A stretch of DNA of 64,000 nucleotides, taken from NCBI GenBank assembly GCA_003550305.1, contig QKYT01000013.1:71074-135073 (forward strand), written 5' to 3'. The DNA is from Glomus cerebriforme. Its lineage: Eukaryota > Glomeromycota > Glomeromycetes > Glomerales > Glomeraceae. How positions within the stretch are numbered: the first letter of the stretch is position 1; each line of letters opens with the position of its first letter. A program made the position numbers and the translations under genes. Of this stretch, positions 24,641 through 36,100 are shown piece after piece. The notes under the pieces are model-generated. The model saw only the letters and a program-made list of their open reading frames with translations. It ran no database searches and was not told the DNA's origin.

Positions 24641-26290
24641 CATGATCTCCAGAGAGAATCAAGGCTCCATCAAGCAAAGCCTGGAGAAAAATTCCTCAAG
24701 CACCATTAATATCTCTATCTATTTTTATATCACAATTCTTGCAATTGTACATTTCTAACCCTCCAATCTTCTGAATATTTCCATACCAACTACATGTCTT
24801 TGATGTGTAAGCTTTATTTTGAATTATCATATGGATTTCTTTCTCTTTTGCTTTTGAAATCAAACATTGTTGAAACTTGTAATAAGACCAACAAAGCATC
24901 TTTCTAACTGTTTTTCTTTTTATCTTTTGTGTTTTTCTGTTCACTATATTTGAAACCTCAAAAGGAGGAATAATAATTACATCAAATTCATCAGTTAAGA
25001 ACTTGCCTGTTTTTTGATGAATCTTATTCTGCAATTGTTTAATCTTTTTTCACATATGAGAGATAGCATTGTCAACATGTAATGCTTTCTTTTTCTTTCA
25101 TTTTGAGGTTGAAGATATCAGTTTGTCTTTTTTTTGATATAAGATTATCCATATGTTTACATAAATGAAAGATATGTCCTATATTATATTTTCCTATTTT
25201 ATCTGTATCTTTTGTTAAGAAATACCATATAAATGGAGTATAAACTTCTGGATCAATTAAAACAACATGAACTTCTGCTTGTGTTTTACAGAAATGTTTT
25301 TGTATCTTATAAGTTTATACTTATTTGTTTGATAGAAATAAGTAAGCTTGCTATCATAAGAAATTTTATGAAAAATAGGCTATTTATTATTTTTATACTT
25401 TTTTTTCAAAATGCAAAGGCCATAAAACATATTTATTACTGTTTAATATTGGTAAGCTTATGATGATATGAAGTATATATTGATAAAGTATACAAATAAG
25501 TAATATAAAAATAGTCTTATATTAAAGATGAAAAATTTTGAGCATGAATGGTAACAGTTTGTTATAAATCTTTATGAGTTCAAAATGATAAAGAACTAAT
25601 GGATTCACTTTGTACATATTGAGTATTTTATTTAATAATTTCATTTCTAGCAGTTAATGCTTCATCAATTGTTTCATTAGTTATATTTGCAAGAAAAACA
25701 TTTAATGTTTCATGTAGTTGCATTTCTAAATAAATTACAGCTCTCAAGAATTTTTTCTCATCCCAATAGTTGAATTGATAAGCTTCTTATTATTAATGTA
25801 CTTTGTTAACATTTATTTCAGCTCAGATATTACTAAATAAAGAAAGTTTTTGTTAATGATTCATAAAATTTATATATTCCTTTTTTTTGATGTCATTTTT
25901 CTTTATGAAATAATATCTTTTGCTCTATTTTACTACAGAATTATAAGTAAACTTTGCTAATTCCATCTAATATTTCAATAATTGTTTTTGAGAATGATTG
26001 GAATATACCTTGACTAGTAGTATACAATTGAGAATTTCTTCTAAGCATTTTCATTTGATATATACTTTTGTTATATTGGCTTTTTTCTTCCTGCTTATTT
26101 TATTTGTTTTAATATTCTTATCAATATAGAGCAGCTCTTTTTTCTTATATTTGATAGATAAAAATAATGTTGATTATAAGGATATTCTGAAAAGTTCATA
26201 TTCATCAAAGCTTATATTATTGAAGAGAATCATGAGTTTTGTAATATGAAGAGAAAGTATATACTGGATGAGATCAAAGGCAAACCAGCA
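24640..26290 (-). pseudogene. Decayed Fanzor (eukaryotic TnpB-like nuclease) gene
   Basis: Read on the minus strand this is a Fanzor-type RNA-guided nuclease of the OrfB/TnpB superfamily. RuvC-I remains as VVLIDPEVYTPFIWY (Asp codon 25252-25254), RuvC-II as IIIPPFEVSNIV (Glu codon 24957-24959) and RuvC-III as KIDRDINGA (Asp codon 24711-24713). The zinc ribbon reads TSKTCSWYGN...YNCKNC, where Tyr replaces the second Cys. The next codon after DRDINGA is TGA, then GIFLQALLDGAL continues the family's C-terminus. Two more TGA codons and a frameshift at an A run lie between RuvC-I and RuvC-II. Further upstream, YYWDEKKFLRAVIYLEMQLH and ELAKFTYN are broken N-terminal remains; the 5' limit is approximate. 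It cannot make a full protein. Confidence 0.78.
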
Positions 26291-26654
26291 GAGTCAATTA
26301 TGATAAGTAATCACAATTCTGAGACTATTCTATAACTTATCTATTCTAATAAGATTTTAAATTCTAGTTATTTGAAATTAATATCTAAGCTGATATTACT
26401 GATGAGTTCATAGATTAGAAATTGAGTATGAAGGAGTTATTTCTACTATTCAAGGTCTTCTTTTTACTTGGTACCAGAGACTCAATTGTAGAAAAAATCT
26501 TTAGTAATGGTGGTAATATTCTTAATATTTTATGAAGTCAACTCTAAAAAAATAAAATATATATTGTAAAGATAAGTACCAGAAGAAGATGTTTTAGCAG
26601 TAATCTTTTCTTGCTTTAACTAATAATGCAAGGTATCTGATGAGATATCTAAGA

Positions 26655-26905
26655 TTGTTTGACAAAACTAAAAGGTTTAGCAAATAGACAAAATGATAAA
26701 ATGTAATAATTTAACAAAACTATATTAAAGTTTTATTAAAAAGTTAGCGAAATTTAATAAAAGGCAAACCCTGTCAAAACCTATTATAAATGGCAAAACT
26801 GATGAAACTCTGCAAAACTATAATAAAACTATAGTAAAAATTTAGTGAAACTAAATGCAGGATTTTAGAAAAGTTTAGATAAGTAATCCTAGAGATACCA
26901 AGTTT
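26655..26905 (-). mobile_element. Degenerate copy of the TTAA MITE family
   Basis: On the minus strand the body repeats the phrases of the copies at 440-624 and 51961-52204 (for example 'aaaggcaaaccctgtcaaaa' at about 26760). The right end, read on the other strand, resembles the family terminus, but the TTAA duplication is no longer clear. The remaining spacer from 26290 to 27207 is AT-rich with no visible gene. Confidence 0.5.
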
Positions 26906-27207
26906 TTTAGTTGTTTGGTATGTGGATAAATACATAAGAAGAAAAATATGTAGTTTATGATTTTTGATTTTAAATCTTTATATATAATTTTCATTAATAA
27001 GCATTGCTAAATAATTATTGCAACTGTATTATTAAGCAAAAAATTGTAACGGTAAGCATGTAATACAATAATTTTATATTATAACAAGTTTTTATAATTA
27101 TAATAGTTTAAATTATGATAAACACAAATATAATCTTTATTTATTCAGTATCACAATAATAATAAACATTTTTTATTTCGTCTACATATCACCTAATAAT
27201 ACTATTA

Positions 27208-30200
27208 TTAAAACACATCCATTTCTTGTTTATCATCAAATTTATCAATAGAAACTCTTAATCTAATTTCCTTTTCATATAATACATTCATAGCTTCTTC
27301 CAATTCATCTATAGTAAATAAACTACACAATTTTCTAAATGCCAACATATAAAGATCTATTATTAATTTAAAAAAAATAGTGAATTTAATTAATTTAAGT
27401 GGTAAATTAATATATTTTATATTATATAAATCAAATAAAATCATTACCTTTTGACCATGGACATTCTCTTACAGCCCTATAATATAAAGTTTTAGCTATA
27501 TCATGTCGTCCATAAGTCATCTCAAAATTAATATATAAAATCCATAATGAAATTGAACTCTTTGTCCTTTTGTATAGGTAAATTATTAATAAAGAAATAA
27601 CCAAATAATATAGAATAATTTACATTAATAATATTAATAATTAATAATTTTACACTTACTTGGAACATTCAAGTGCTCTATCAAATAATGATCTTACACG
27701 TTTAACATTAAAAGGTTGTCGATTTAGTTCTGAATATAAAACAAAAGTCCATATAATATGACTTGGATTCCTAAAAAAAAAAGGTTTAGAATAATTAATT
27801 TAAAATTGTAATGTAAGTTGTAAATACTTTTTAATACTTTTGTAAAATTTCTTCCAGAATCGAATTTAATCCAACTGATATTCTCTCATGAACTTCAAGA
27901 TAAAAATACATTGATAAAAATATTGTATTGTTAGGAAAAGCTTTTATAGCTCTTGTTAATACATCCTGGAGTAATCTATCATTTGCATTTGATGATGTTG
28001 AACTACTACTGCTAGCAAACAAATTTGAGTACTGATAAATTAATTTTACATAAGTATTAAAGAAATCTGTTAAGAATAGATTTAATTATCACTCCAATAA
28101 TAAGAACTTTTGAAACTTAGTTTTTATTAAAGATATGAAAAGGATATGCCATAAAAATTAGTTCAGCTTCCAAATCTAAATAACCTTTTCTCATTTCTAT
28201 ATCCTGTATCATTTCTTCAAATATTTTGCTAGCCTGTTGTAAATTCTGACTAAGACATTCCAATAATGCATAACAAACACAATAATGTAGTGAATTTCCT
28301 GATTCATATTGTGATATAGTTGTTGTTGATCTTGCAATTTGTTGTGCATAATACTAAATAAGAATAATAATAAAATTATTAACATTGAATTAAAAATCAA
28401 TTGGTACTTTTACTTTATTTTGCAACCTTTCTCGCTTTTAACAGTCTCGTTACCGATACATCAACTTCTGCTATCGATTCTTTTTTTATTTAAAATAGAA
28501 ATATGAAAAGGGAATTCTTGTAGGTTCACAGCAATAACATGAAGTTACCTATATTCCCTTGTTCCTCGGTCAGCAACACTAAAATATCTACAATAGTCGA
28601 AGATAATAAAATTTAAACTAATGAATAATTAATTCAAAGGAAAATAAATATATAATAAAAAAATTTTAAAAGTTAACGAAGGATACTCATAGCAGTTTTA
28701 TGATGTCCTTGTTCTAATTCCATTTCGGCAAACATTCTATGTAACAATGGGGCATCAATTTGAAATTGTTCAGGATATGAACGAATTTGCGCAATTGCAC
28801 CAAGATACACTTTACGTGCCTGTGTTTTAAATAATCTTATTATTTATATTATTTATCTAATTTATGAGTAGAAAAGAAAGTTTTATGTATATAAATACTT
28901 CTGTGAATTTATTTGATGATCGCTCAACTTGTGCATATCCATTCCAAAGTGCAAGATTCATTTTTTCTCGCTTTAACATACTCTTTGCAAGCGATCGACC
29001 ACTAAAAAGAAATTAAAAGTTATATTTATGTCAATATAAGGGGATAAGTTCAATAATTTGGCTAAAACAAAAAATCTATATACCTCGACATATCATATAA
29101 ATGTTCTACAGCGAGACGGCATAACTTTATCCCCGTGTCATTCACAACTTGCCTTAACTGATAAAACGCGTTCCTAAAAGGTAATAATTGATGAATAGGG
29201 TCACTTCTATTAGATACGAATATATAAACAAATTGACATTATAATGTTTTTTTTCAAGTATTTATCACCTTGCAAACTTCATATCAACATTTATCACATC
29301 AACTTCATCACAAATACAAAACCAACTTTGTGATTTGAATAAATTATCTTCAATTTGGGGAAATGATTTAATGGGGAATTTGAATAAATTATTTTCCTCT
29401 AATCTTGTCTCCCAAAAACTATTATTCGCGATTGATTCGTTCACAAGTTTAGTATTCAAGAATGTATCCGTAATTAACGGATTCGATGATGAATACCCAG
29501 GATTAAACGTTAATCCAACAAATGAAAAACATGCGTATAAAAGTTCTATATACGACTGAGGGAATGTGACATCAAACAAGAATGTTCGAATATCATCAAA
29601 TATTACAATCCGATACGGATCATCTACATTGATGTCATCATCTCCTCCTGTACCTAATTTAAAGTATGTTCAGTTAAAATTACATTCATTACATTGTATA
29701 AATAGGATGAATGAGAATTTCTTACCTGTTCGTATTGAAAGTAATTGACCATTATGCATTTCTTCGGCTTTTGCCCATTTTTCATATATGTCCCCTATTT
29801 AATTCAGAATTAATAAATAAAATTTGGAGAAAAAAACTTATTTCCAACAAAGCTAACCATGCAAATTAGAAACATTTATAGAATTTGCCGGTGTAGGAGC
29901 AACTTGCATCTCATTATCACCTACAAATTATATATCATAAATTAGAATAATTATCTTTCTAGAAATCAATACAAATATATATATATATATATTTTTTTTA
30001 CTTTGCTCTACGTAATATGCCCATCCTTTAGCTTCCTATTATTACATTTAAAAAATCAATTAATTAATTAAATTAAAGGTTTTAATATCCATAGTATATA
30101 TGTACTTTAAATATATTCCCATACATCTTCACCAAATCTTGGCCATTCAGCCTCCCAGAAAACTTCCAAAGCTGTGACACGATCATAAAAAGTTTGTTGA

Positions 30201-31187
30201 CGTAAATGATCTGGCGCGAAAAAGACAAGTTCAATCATCGCTTGCCAACACGCATATGCTCTTTCAGAATATCCTAATGATTTATCGTGCCCCTTTTATT
30301 AACACTTGATAGAAATAAATAAACTTTTTTATTTAACAGACATGTATGATACCTGATTGTAAAATGAAGACACAAGCTCTTTGAAACACGTGAATCATAA
30401 TTCGTTCAATTCGAAGCTTCTCTAAATCAAAAAAAAAAAAACGCGTAAGATATTCAATTCTATAGAATCATTAATAATGTCAAACTTTTAAATTACCATT
30501 ATAATCGGTGGCAACCAATACGGATTTACGTAATACATGTAAACAATCTTCGAATACTTGTAAACATTGAGCAACATTAAAAGAAACAAGATTTGTTTGT
30601 CTAAAGTCTATATATTGCATCCAAAGTATTATATCACCAGGAGTTTCAGTTAGGATTTCATCCCATTTAGTAAGTAATTTTGGAACACTAATGGGGAAAA
30701 CAATTGATTTAAAAAAAAGTGTTTAAAAAAATATTATACTATTTTTTTGACTTACTCATAAATTTGTTCACAACATTTTAAGTATTCAACAAGAAGCCAA
30801 GAATTTTTTGGGTTTAATTGTAAGGCTTTATCAAATATACTTAATTTAACTTCATTTATACTTGTTTTTGTAGCTTCTAATTTTTTTGAAGTAACACTAA
30901 ATTGCATGGCCTTATCTTGAAAAGCAATGAATTCAAGCCATAAACTAACATCATGAGGATTCTTTAAGGAAAGGGAAGATTTTAGTTTAAAATTTAGTTT
31001 TTTTTTTATTAATTAATAAAAAAGTTATATTTATTACTTGATCTAACTTGATATCATAATCTTTAATTTTTTGTCTAATATCTTCCTCGGATAAATCTTG
31101 TTTTGCTTGAAAAGTAAATTCACGATCCCCTTTTTCTTTTTTTTCTTTTTTCTTTTCTTTTTTATCTTTTCTTGGTTTTTTATCCAT
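27208..31187 (-). CDS. NRDE2: NRDE2, nuclear RNAi/exosome regulator with HAT repeats
   Basis: NRDE2 proteins (fission yeast Nrl1) bind the exosome helicase Mtr4/Mtl1 and work in nuclear RNA silencing, splicing fidelity and genome stability. The multi-exon gene starts at ATG 31187 (MDKKPRKDKKEKKKEKKEKG), followed by a short conserved region (QDLSEEDIRQKIKDYDIKLD) and the first HAT repeats (NPHDVSLWLEFIAFQDKAMQF; FDKALQLNPKNSWLLVEYLK). The middle holds YIELLYACFSFVGLTFNPGY and the exon with WETRLEENNLFKFP at 29.3-29.5 kb. The C-terminus, ELEEAMNVLYEKEIRLRVSI, is the family's usual ending. The long Ser/Arg-rich N-terminus seen in animal NRDE2 before the HAT repeats is absent. A corrupted partial copy lies at 22416-23195. 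Exon boundaries were not all resolved. Confidence 0.86.
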
Positions 31188-31296
31188 TATTAGTCCGATC
31201 AATCAGTAAATTAAACGTTTCCCCAATTATGATAATCAGAATTAATATAAAAAGGGGGGTGCATTTTCTCGGAAGAAATATACTTGCATATCAATT

Positions 31297-31337
<41 letters not shown>

Positions 31338-31505
31338 GGGATTCACATAAAATGTTTCATATATAAATAAAAACCACATAAACAGAATCGCACCTAGATT
31401 GTTGTAGAGAAATAAAAAAAAAATAAAATAAAATAAGACTTTCTTTTATAATAAATAGTATTATGCGCCAAGAGCGTATATTAACAAATACATTATTTTA
31501 TTGAA
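31188..31505. promoter_or_regulatory. Divergent promoter region with ATA microsatellite
   Basis: The 318 bp between the start codons of NRDE2 (-) and the membrane protein (+) must serve both genes. It contains a pure (ATA)n run of about 38 bp (31299-31336), which may help keep the region nucleosome-poor, and a G run. No specific factor site is evident. Confidence 0.5.
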
Positions 31506-32192
31506 ATGGAGAGAGAGATGGTACGAATACAAACGATTTTAATATTGACGATACCAAACGTAATTTCCGTTCCTGTTCCACAGAATGAACAAACCGGACA
31601 AACAGAAGCAGTATCTTATGGTTCAATTAATTTAAATGATTCTGAAACCAAAAATCGTCTATTATATTGGGTATTTGGTATAGTTGGTATTGTCGTATTT
31701 GTAGAAATTATATATTGGATGCTTAGATGTGTTAACTTATTAAAAAAGGGAAGAGGAAAGAATAATAATAATCAGAATAACAATGTTGGTGTTAATGGCG
31801 TTGTTCGTAGGAGAGGTTTATTTGATACTCCGTCATACGCTGGTTCTGTTGACGAACAACTACCTCCTTACGAAGGTTTTAGTTTACCTAAATACAATAG
31901 TATAATAATTGAAAATAATTCTGATGAAGGGACGATTACCATTCATGATAATATGGAAGTAAATACTACTAGTATTTCAGATGATAATACAACTAATTTA
32001 AATAATTTAATTAATTCAAATAATTCAAATTCAACCTCCGATTCAAATTTACAATCAACCGTTGAACTTTCTTCTAACCCTCCTAGCTCTCCTAACTCTA
32101 CACGATCATCACAATCACAACCATCACAACCATCACAATCATCACAGCCAGAACGTCTTTCATTATCTGATCTCTCTTCTAAATTAAATTAG
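31506..32192 (+). CDS. Single-pass membrane protein with LPxY motifs
   Basis: Intronless frame of 228 aa; I do not recognise a named family. Residues 5-25 are mildly hydrophobic (VRIQTILILTIPNVISVPVP) and could be a signal peptide. A clear membrane helix spans about 52-75 (LLYWVFGIVGIVVFVEIIYW), followed by the basic patch KKGRGK, which predicts a cytosolic C-terminus. Two LPxY motifs (LPPY 119-122, LPKY 127-130) match the variant PY motif bound by WW domains of Rsp5/Nedd4 ubiquitin ligases. The last 90 residues are Ser/Asn/Gln-rich and disordered. A small membrane adaptor for Rsp5 is one reading, but this is only inference. Confidence 0.7.
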   Translation: MEREMVRIQTILILTIPNVISVPVPQNEQTGQTEAVSYGSINLNDSETKNRLLYWVFGIVGIVVFVEIIYWMLRCVNLLKKGRGKNNNNQNNNVGVNGVVRRRGLFDTPSYAGSVDEQLPPYEGFSLPKYNSIIIENNSDEGTITIHDNMEVNTTSISDDNTTNLNNLINSNNSNSTSDSNLQSTVELSSNPPSSPNSTRSSQSQPSQPSQSSQPERLSLSDLSSKLN

Positions 32193-32237
32193 TATCATTT
32201 AATTTTATTGCTTGTAATACAATATTATATATAATAA

Positions 32238-32272
32238 ACCACATCGTTTGAACGTGTAACGATGCGTGGTCT
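32238..32272. terminator. Hairpin in the 3' flank of the membrane-protein gene
   Basis: ACCACATCGTT and AACGATGCGTGGT pair around a 9-base loop, giving a stem of about 11 pairs with a mismatch. It lies 45 bp after the stop codon, within or just past the expected poly(A) region. It could be a 3' UTR structure. The rest of the spacer to 33141 holds no gene I can support; the open frame at 32888-33097 lacks family features. Confidence 0.35.
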
Positions 32273-33141
32273 ATGATTACGCCACACACTTTCATACATC
32301 ATTACATCGTTTTTCACGTTTTTACCTTGTTTTAAATTGTTTTAAATTGTTTTAAATAATTCCTTGACGCTACGTAATTTCGCAAATGACGATCAGTTAG
32401 TCTCGTGGATATTAATCTAATACGAGAATATTCCGCATGATTTATGCATTCGATCAGTTGATCGTCTCATTTTTTTTTTTTTTTTTAAACTTTAAATTTC
32501 CTTCATTGTTTCCGTAAGAGTAAATTCGCTTGGCTGCGCGAAATAACTTTATTCGTCTGTCGATCATTTCCAACATGTATTTTGTTTGTTTATTTGAAAT
32601 GCTGCATATGCAAAACTGCGCCAGTTAAAGCGCCAAATTACAATGACCTTTCAAAATCAATTAATCCATTTTCAGCGAGAAATGAAGTGTTCCCTTTCAT
32701 TTTAGTTGCTTGGTTATCATCTCTTTATTTAATCTTTTGTCTACCCTAGTTTGGATTATCTAGGTTACTGTATCTTCTACCCTTCGGATATTTTATAAAA
32801 TCGTTCCTCTCAAAAATCTTTTTTCCTCTTTAACGAGCGCGAACATTATATGTTTTGAAGAAAATTATCATTGGATAAATAAAAGGTATGACTGTACGAC
32901 TGATGACGTTATCATTATATAAAAGTTTCCAGATCAACAGATATATAATCAATTTAACACGCTATGGTTTTTTTTCGTCGTTCTTTTTCAATCATTTTTC
33001 CACTTCAGTTTCTCGTTCTTGTATACTTCAACTGAATTTAGCATATACCCGTTACGCCGACTTTTATACTATCCTTTTACCGAAATTTTCTAAATAAAAA
33101 AATAAAATATAATAGATTAACACCGTTTTTAATTTTACGCA

Positions 33142-36100
33142 ATGGCATATAGTCTAAATCAACATAAACCACGTCCTGATATCAAAGTAGGTCTCAGGTT
33201 AAACGATCGTTATGCTGATACTTTATTGCCACGAATAAAAGAGCTATTACGTCATAAGCACCAGGGGTATATTTAATCTTTTCATTCAAGTTCTTGGTAC
33301 CGTTAAAAACTTGATCGTACTTATTTTTCTTCTCTAAAAATAGATTTCCTGGATCTCAACCTGTTGATTTCGAAAAAAGACATATCGACTTGCTAGAAAA
33401 AGAAGATTATTATGTACGAGATAAAACTGACGGGAAACGATATATAATGTTTTTCACAGCCGTCGATGGTGGTACAGCATTCATGGCACGTTTTCTCTTC
33501 TTTTTTATTTATAGAAAACTTATTTTCCAAAAATGACATTTTTTTTTGGCTTAATAATATTATTGGGTATTTTTAATAATTGTGCAATTTTAAATTAAAA
33601 CAATACAGATGGATGAATTATGTAAATTTCGAATCTTGACTGAATTCAAGCTACCGTTACGTTCAAATCAAAGTCATATACACAACGAAACAATGATGGA
33701 TGGTGAGATGGTCGTGGAACTAGAAAATAATAAAGTATGTACATTATATATTTTATTTATTTATCATTAATTTTATAAATTGATTAATTCATTTATTTCC
33801 ACATTTTATATTAATAGCAATGTTATCGTTATTTAATATTCGATCTAATGGTTTTGAATGGGAATTCTCTTATAGAAAGACCATATAATAAACGATTGGG
33901 AGTAAGTTATTGATTTTTTTTTGTTGTTTAACATCAAACTGACTTTTAAATTTTTATTTTTGTTTTTTTTTAGACACTAACGCACGATGTATTAGAACCT
34001 TTAAACGCTTTACTGGAAAAAAATGCGGAAATGAAAAAAAAAATGCCATTTAGGTAGGTTTCTTTAAAGATTAAATTAATTTATTTGCATACTAATATAT
34101 ATATATTATATTTTTAAGGATGGAAATAAAATCAATGGAATTATCATATGGGCTAATGAATGTTTTACAAAAAATCCCATCATTAAAACATGGAAATGAT
34201 GGTTTGATTTTTGTACCGGTAAATCATCCATACGAACCTGGATCATGTAAAAAACTGTGAGTTAAAAAAAAAAATAATAATTTCCCCCCCAATTTATAAT
34301 TTTTTTTTTGTTTGGTGGCTTAGCAAACCTTAATTTGATCTAATCAATTTGTGTCGATCCCTAGCCTATTATGGAAACCAATCACACAATTAACTGTTGA
34401 TTTCATGATCAAAGTATCCTATTTTAAGGAAGAAAAGAAATATCAATTGTTGATATTTGATGATAGTAATCATAGGGTTTATGATTACTTAACTTTAAAA
34501 CCAGATATTGCTATTCAGTGAGTATTTCTAATATAATTGAAACAAATACTAATATTGATTTACTAATAGTATATTAATCTTTTTACAGATGGCAAAGAAA
34601 TTCTCCCGATGGTAATATTGCTACTTTCTGGTAAGTTAATTCAGACCTTACAAATAATTAAATCGTTAATAATTAATATTCACCTATATTATAATTAAGG
34701 TATGACAAGCACTGGAAGACAACAATATACCGTGAAGGAATGGCACCACATTCACGTGATGGTGGATGGAGGTTAGTAGAGCTAAATTATTAACAAACTT
34801 TACTACAATTATTTTAATAAAATATATTAAATATTCTAGGTTTATAAGGTTTGCACCTGAAAAGAATATAGCTGATAATGAAAGAGTAATAGAACGTGTT
34901 TGGAAAAGTATACAAAATGCTGTATCACAAGACATGGTATACCTCATTTAGTTTTACGCAAACTGAATATATTCGTAATCTATATAATTCAACATTATTT
35001 ATATGTTTTTATATATTTATTTAGTTAGAAAATCGACAACCTATTATAAGAGAGAACTGGAAACGAAGACATTCTATACAATCTCCAGATGCTCAAACAT
35101 TACCACAAACACCATTGTTTGGATCAGCATCGTCTTCAATTTCACCAAATATATTTTGGAATAATAACAATTATAATAACAATACGCAGTTGGTATCACC
35201 GTCTATTAGTTCTTCAGAATCATTTGCCTTACTTAAAGAAAGGAGACCATCTGAGGAACAAATACGAGATCAAAATACTAAAGGTGATTTAACTGAAAGT
35301 ATGGAAGCTATAACACGTTTCAAATTTTCTCAATTGCTTGTAACCCCACCCGGGAAAAAATCGCCTACAGAGAAAACATTATCATATAATAATAGTGATG
35401 GTAATCGTGAAAATTTCAAATCGTACTTTCCACCAGTTTATGAAAGGAAATCGCCTGACCAAATTGGTTCATCCCGTCCTAACATGAAACCTAAAGATTT
35501 TCGTCCTTCACAGGCTTTTGACCCCCCCGTACAAGAAAAGAAGTCACCTGATCAAAGAGTTCCAATACGTCCTTTTATTGATACAACTTGTCCTCCGTTA
35601 GATAATTCAATGGTATCGCCTAAAAACCGATCGGAAAAGCGATCCTCTGACGTTCGATATTCTCCTAGTGATAAGGAAGAAGATCCAATGGAAATTAGTG
35701 TAGAAATTATGCAACCTGAACCTTCTCCGAAAACATCACCAACACTTGATCGTGATCATTCATTACCTAAAAGTGATGCTTTTTTGAAGGATTCCGGAAA
35801 TGATATAATAAATCGTAGTTCTAAATTATTAGAACAAAGCGATGAAGAAGAATCAAACGATGAACCTGTTTATGAGTCAAATAATGAGATGTTATCTGAC
35901 GATGATTTAAGCCGGAAGGAACATCATCGAATATCAATTTCTTTAGATACAGCTGCAATAGTGAACTATGAATCAAGTCGAAATTTGAGTGAACAATATA
36001 GTAATCATCAACGATTTGAACATGAATCTAATTTTGAGAAGGGCAAATTGGAAACACAAAGCCTAATATCAAAAGGTCAGAATAATTCTCAAGATCATTC

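Noticed and set aside
32888..33097. Plus frame of 69 codons before the capping enzyme
   Set aside because: No recognised motif, ends 45 bp before a well-supported start codon, and the region is expected to be promoter or 5' UTR.
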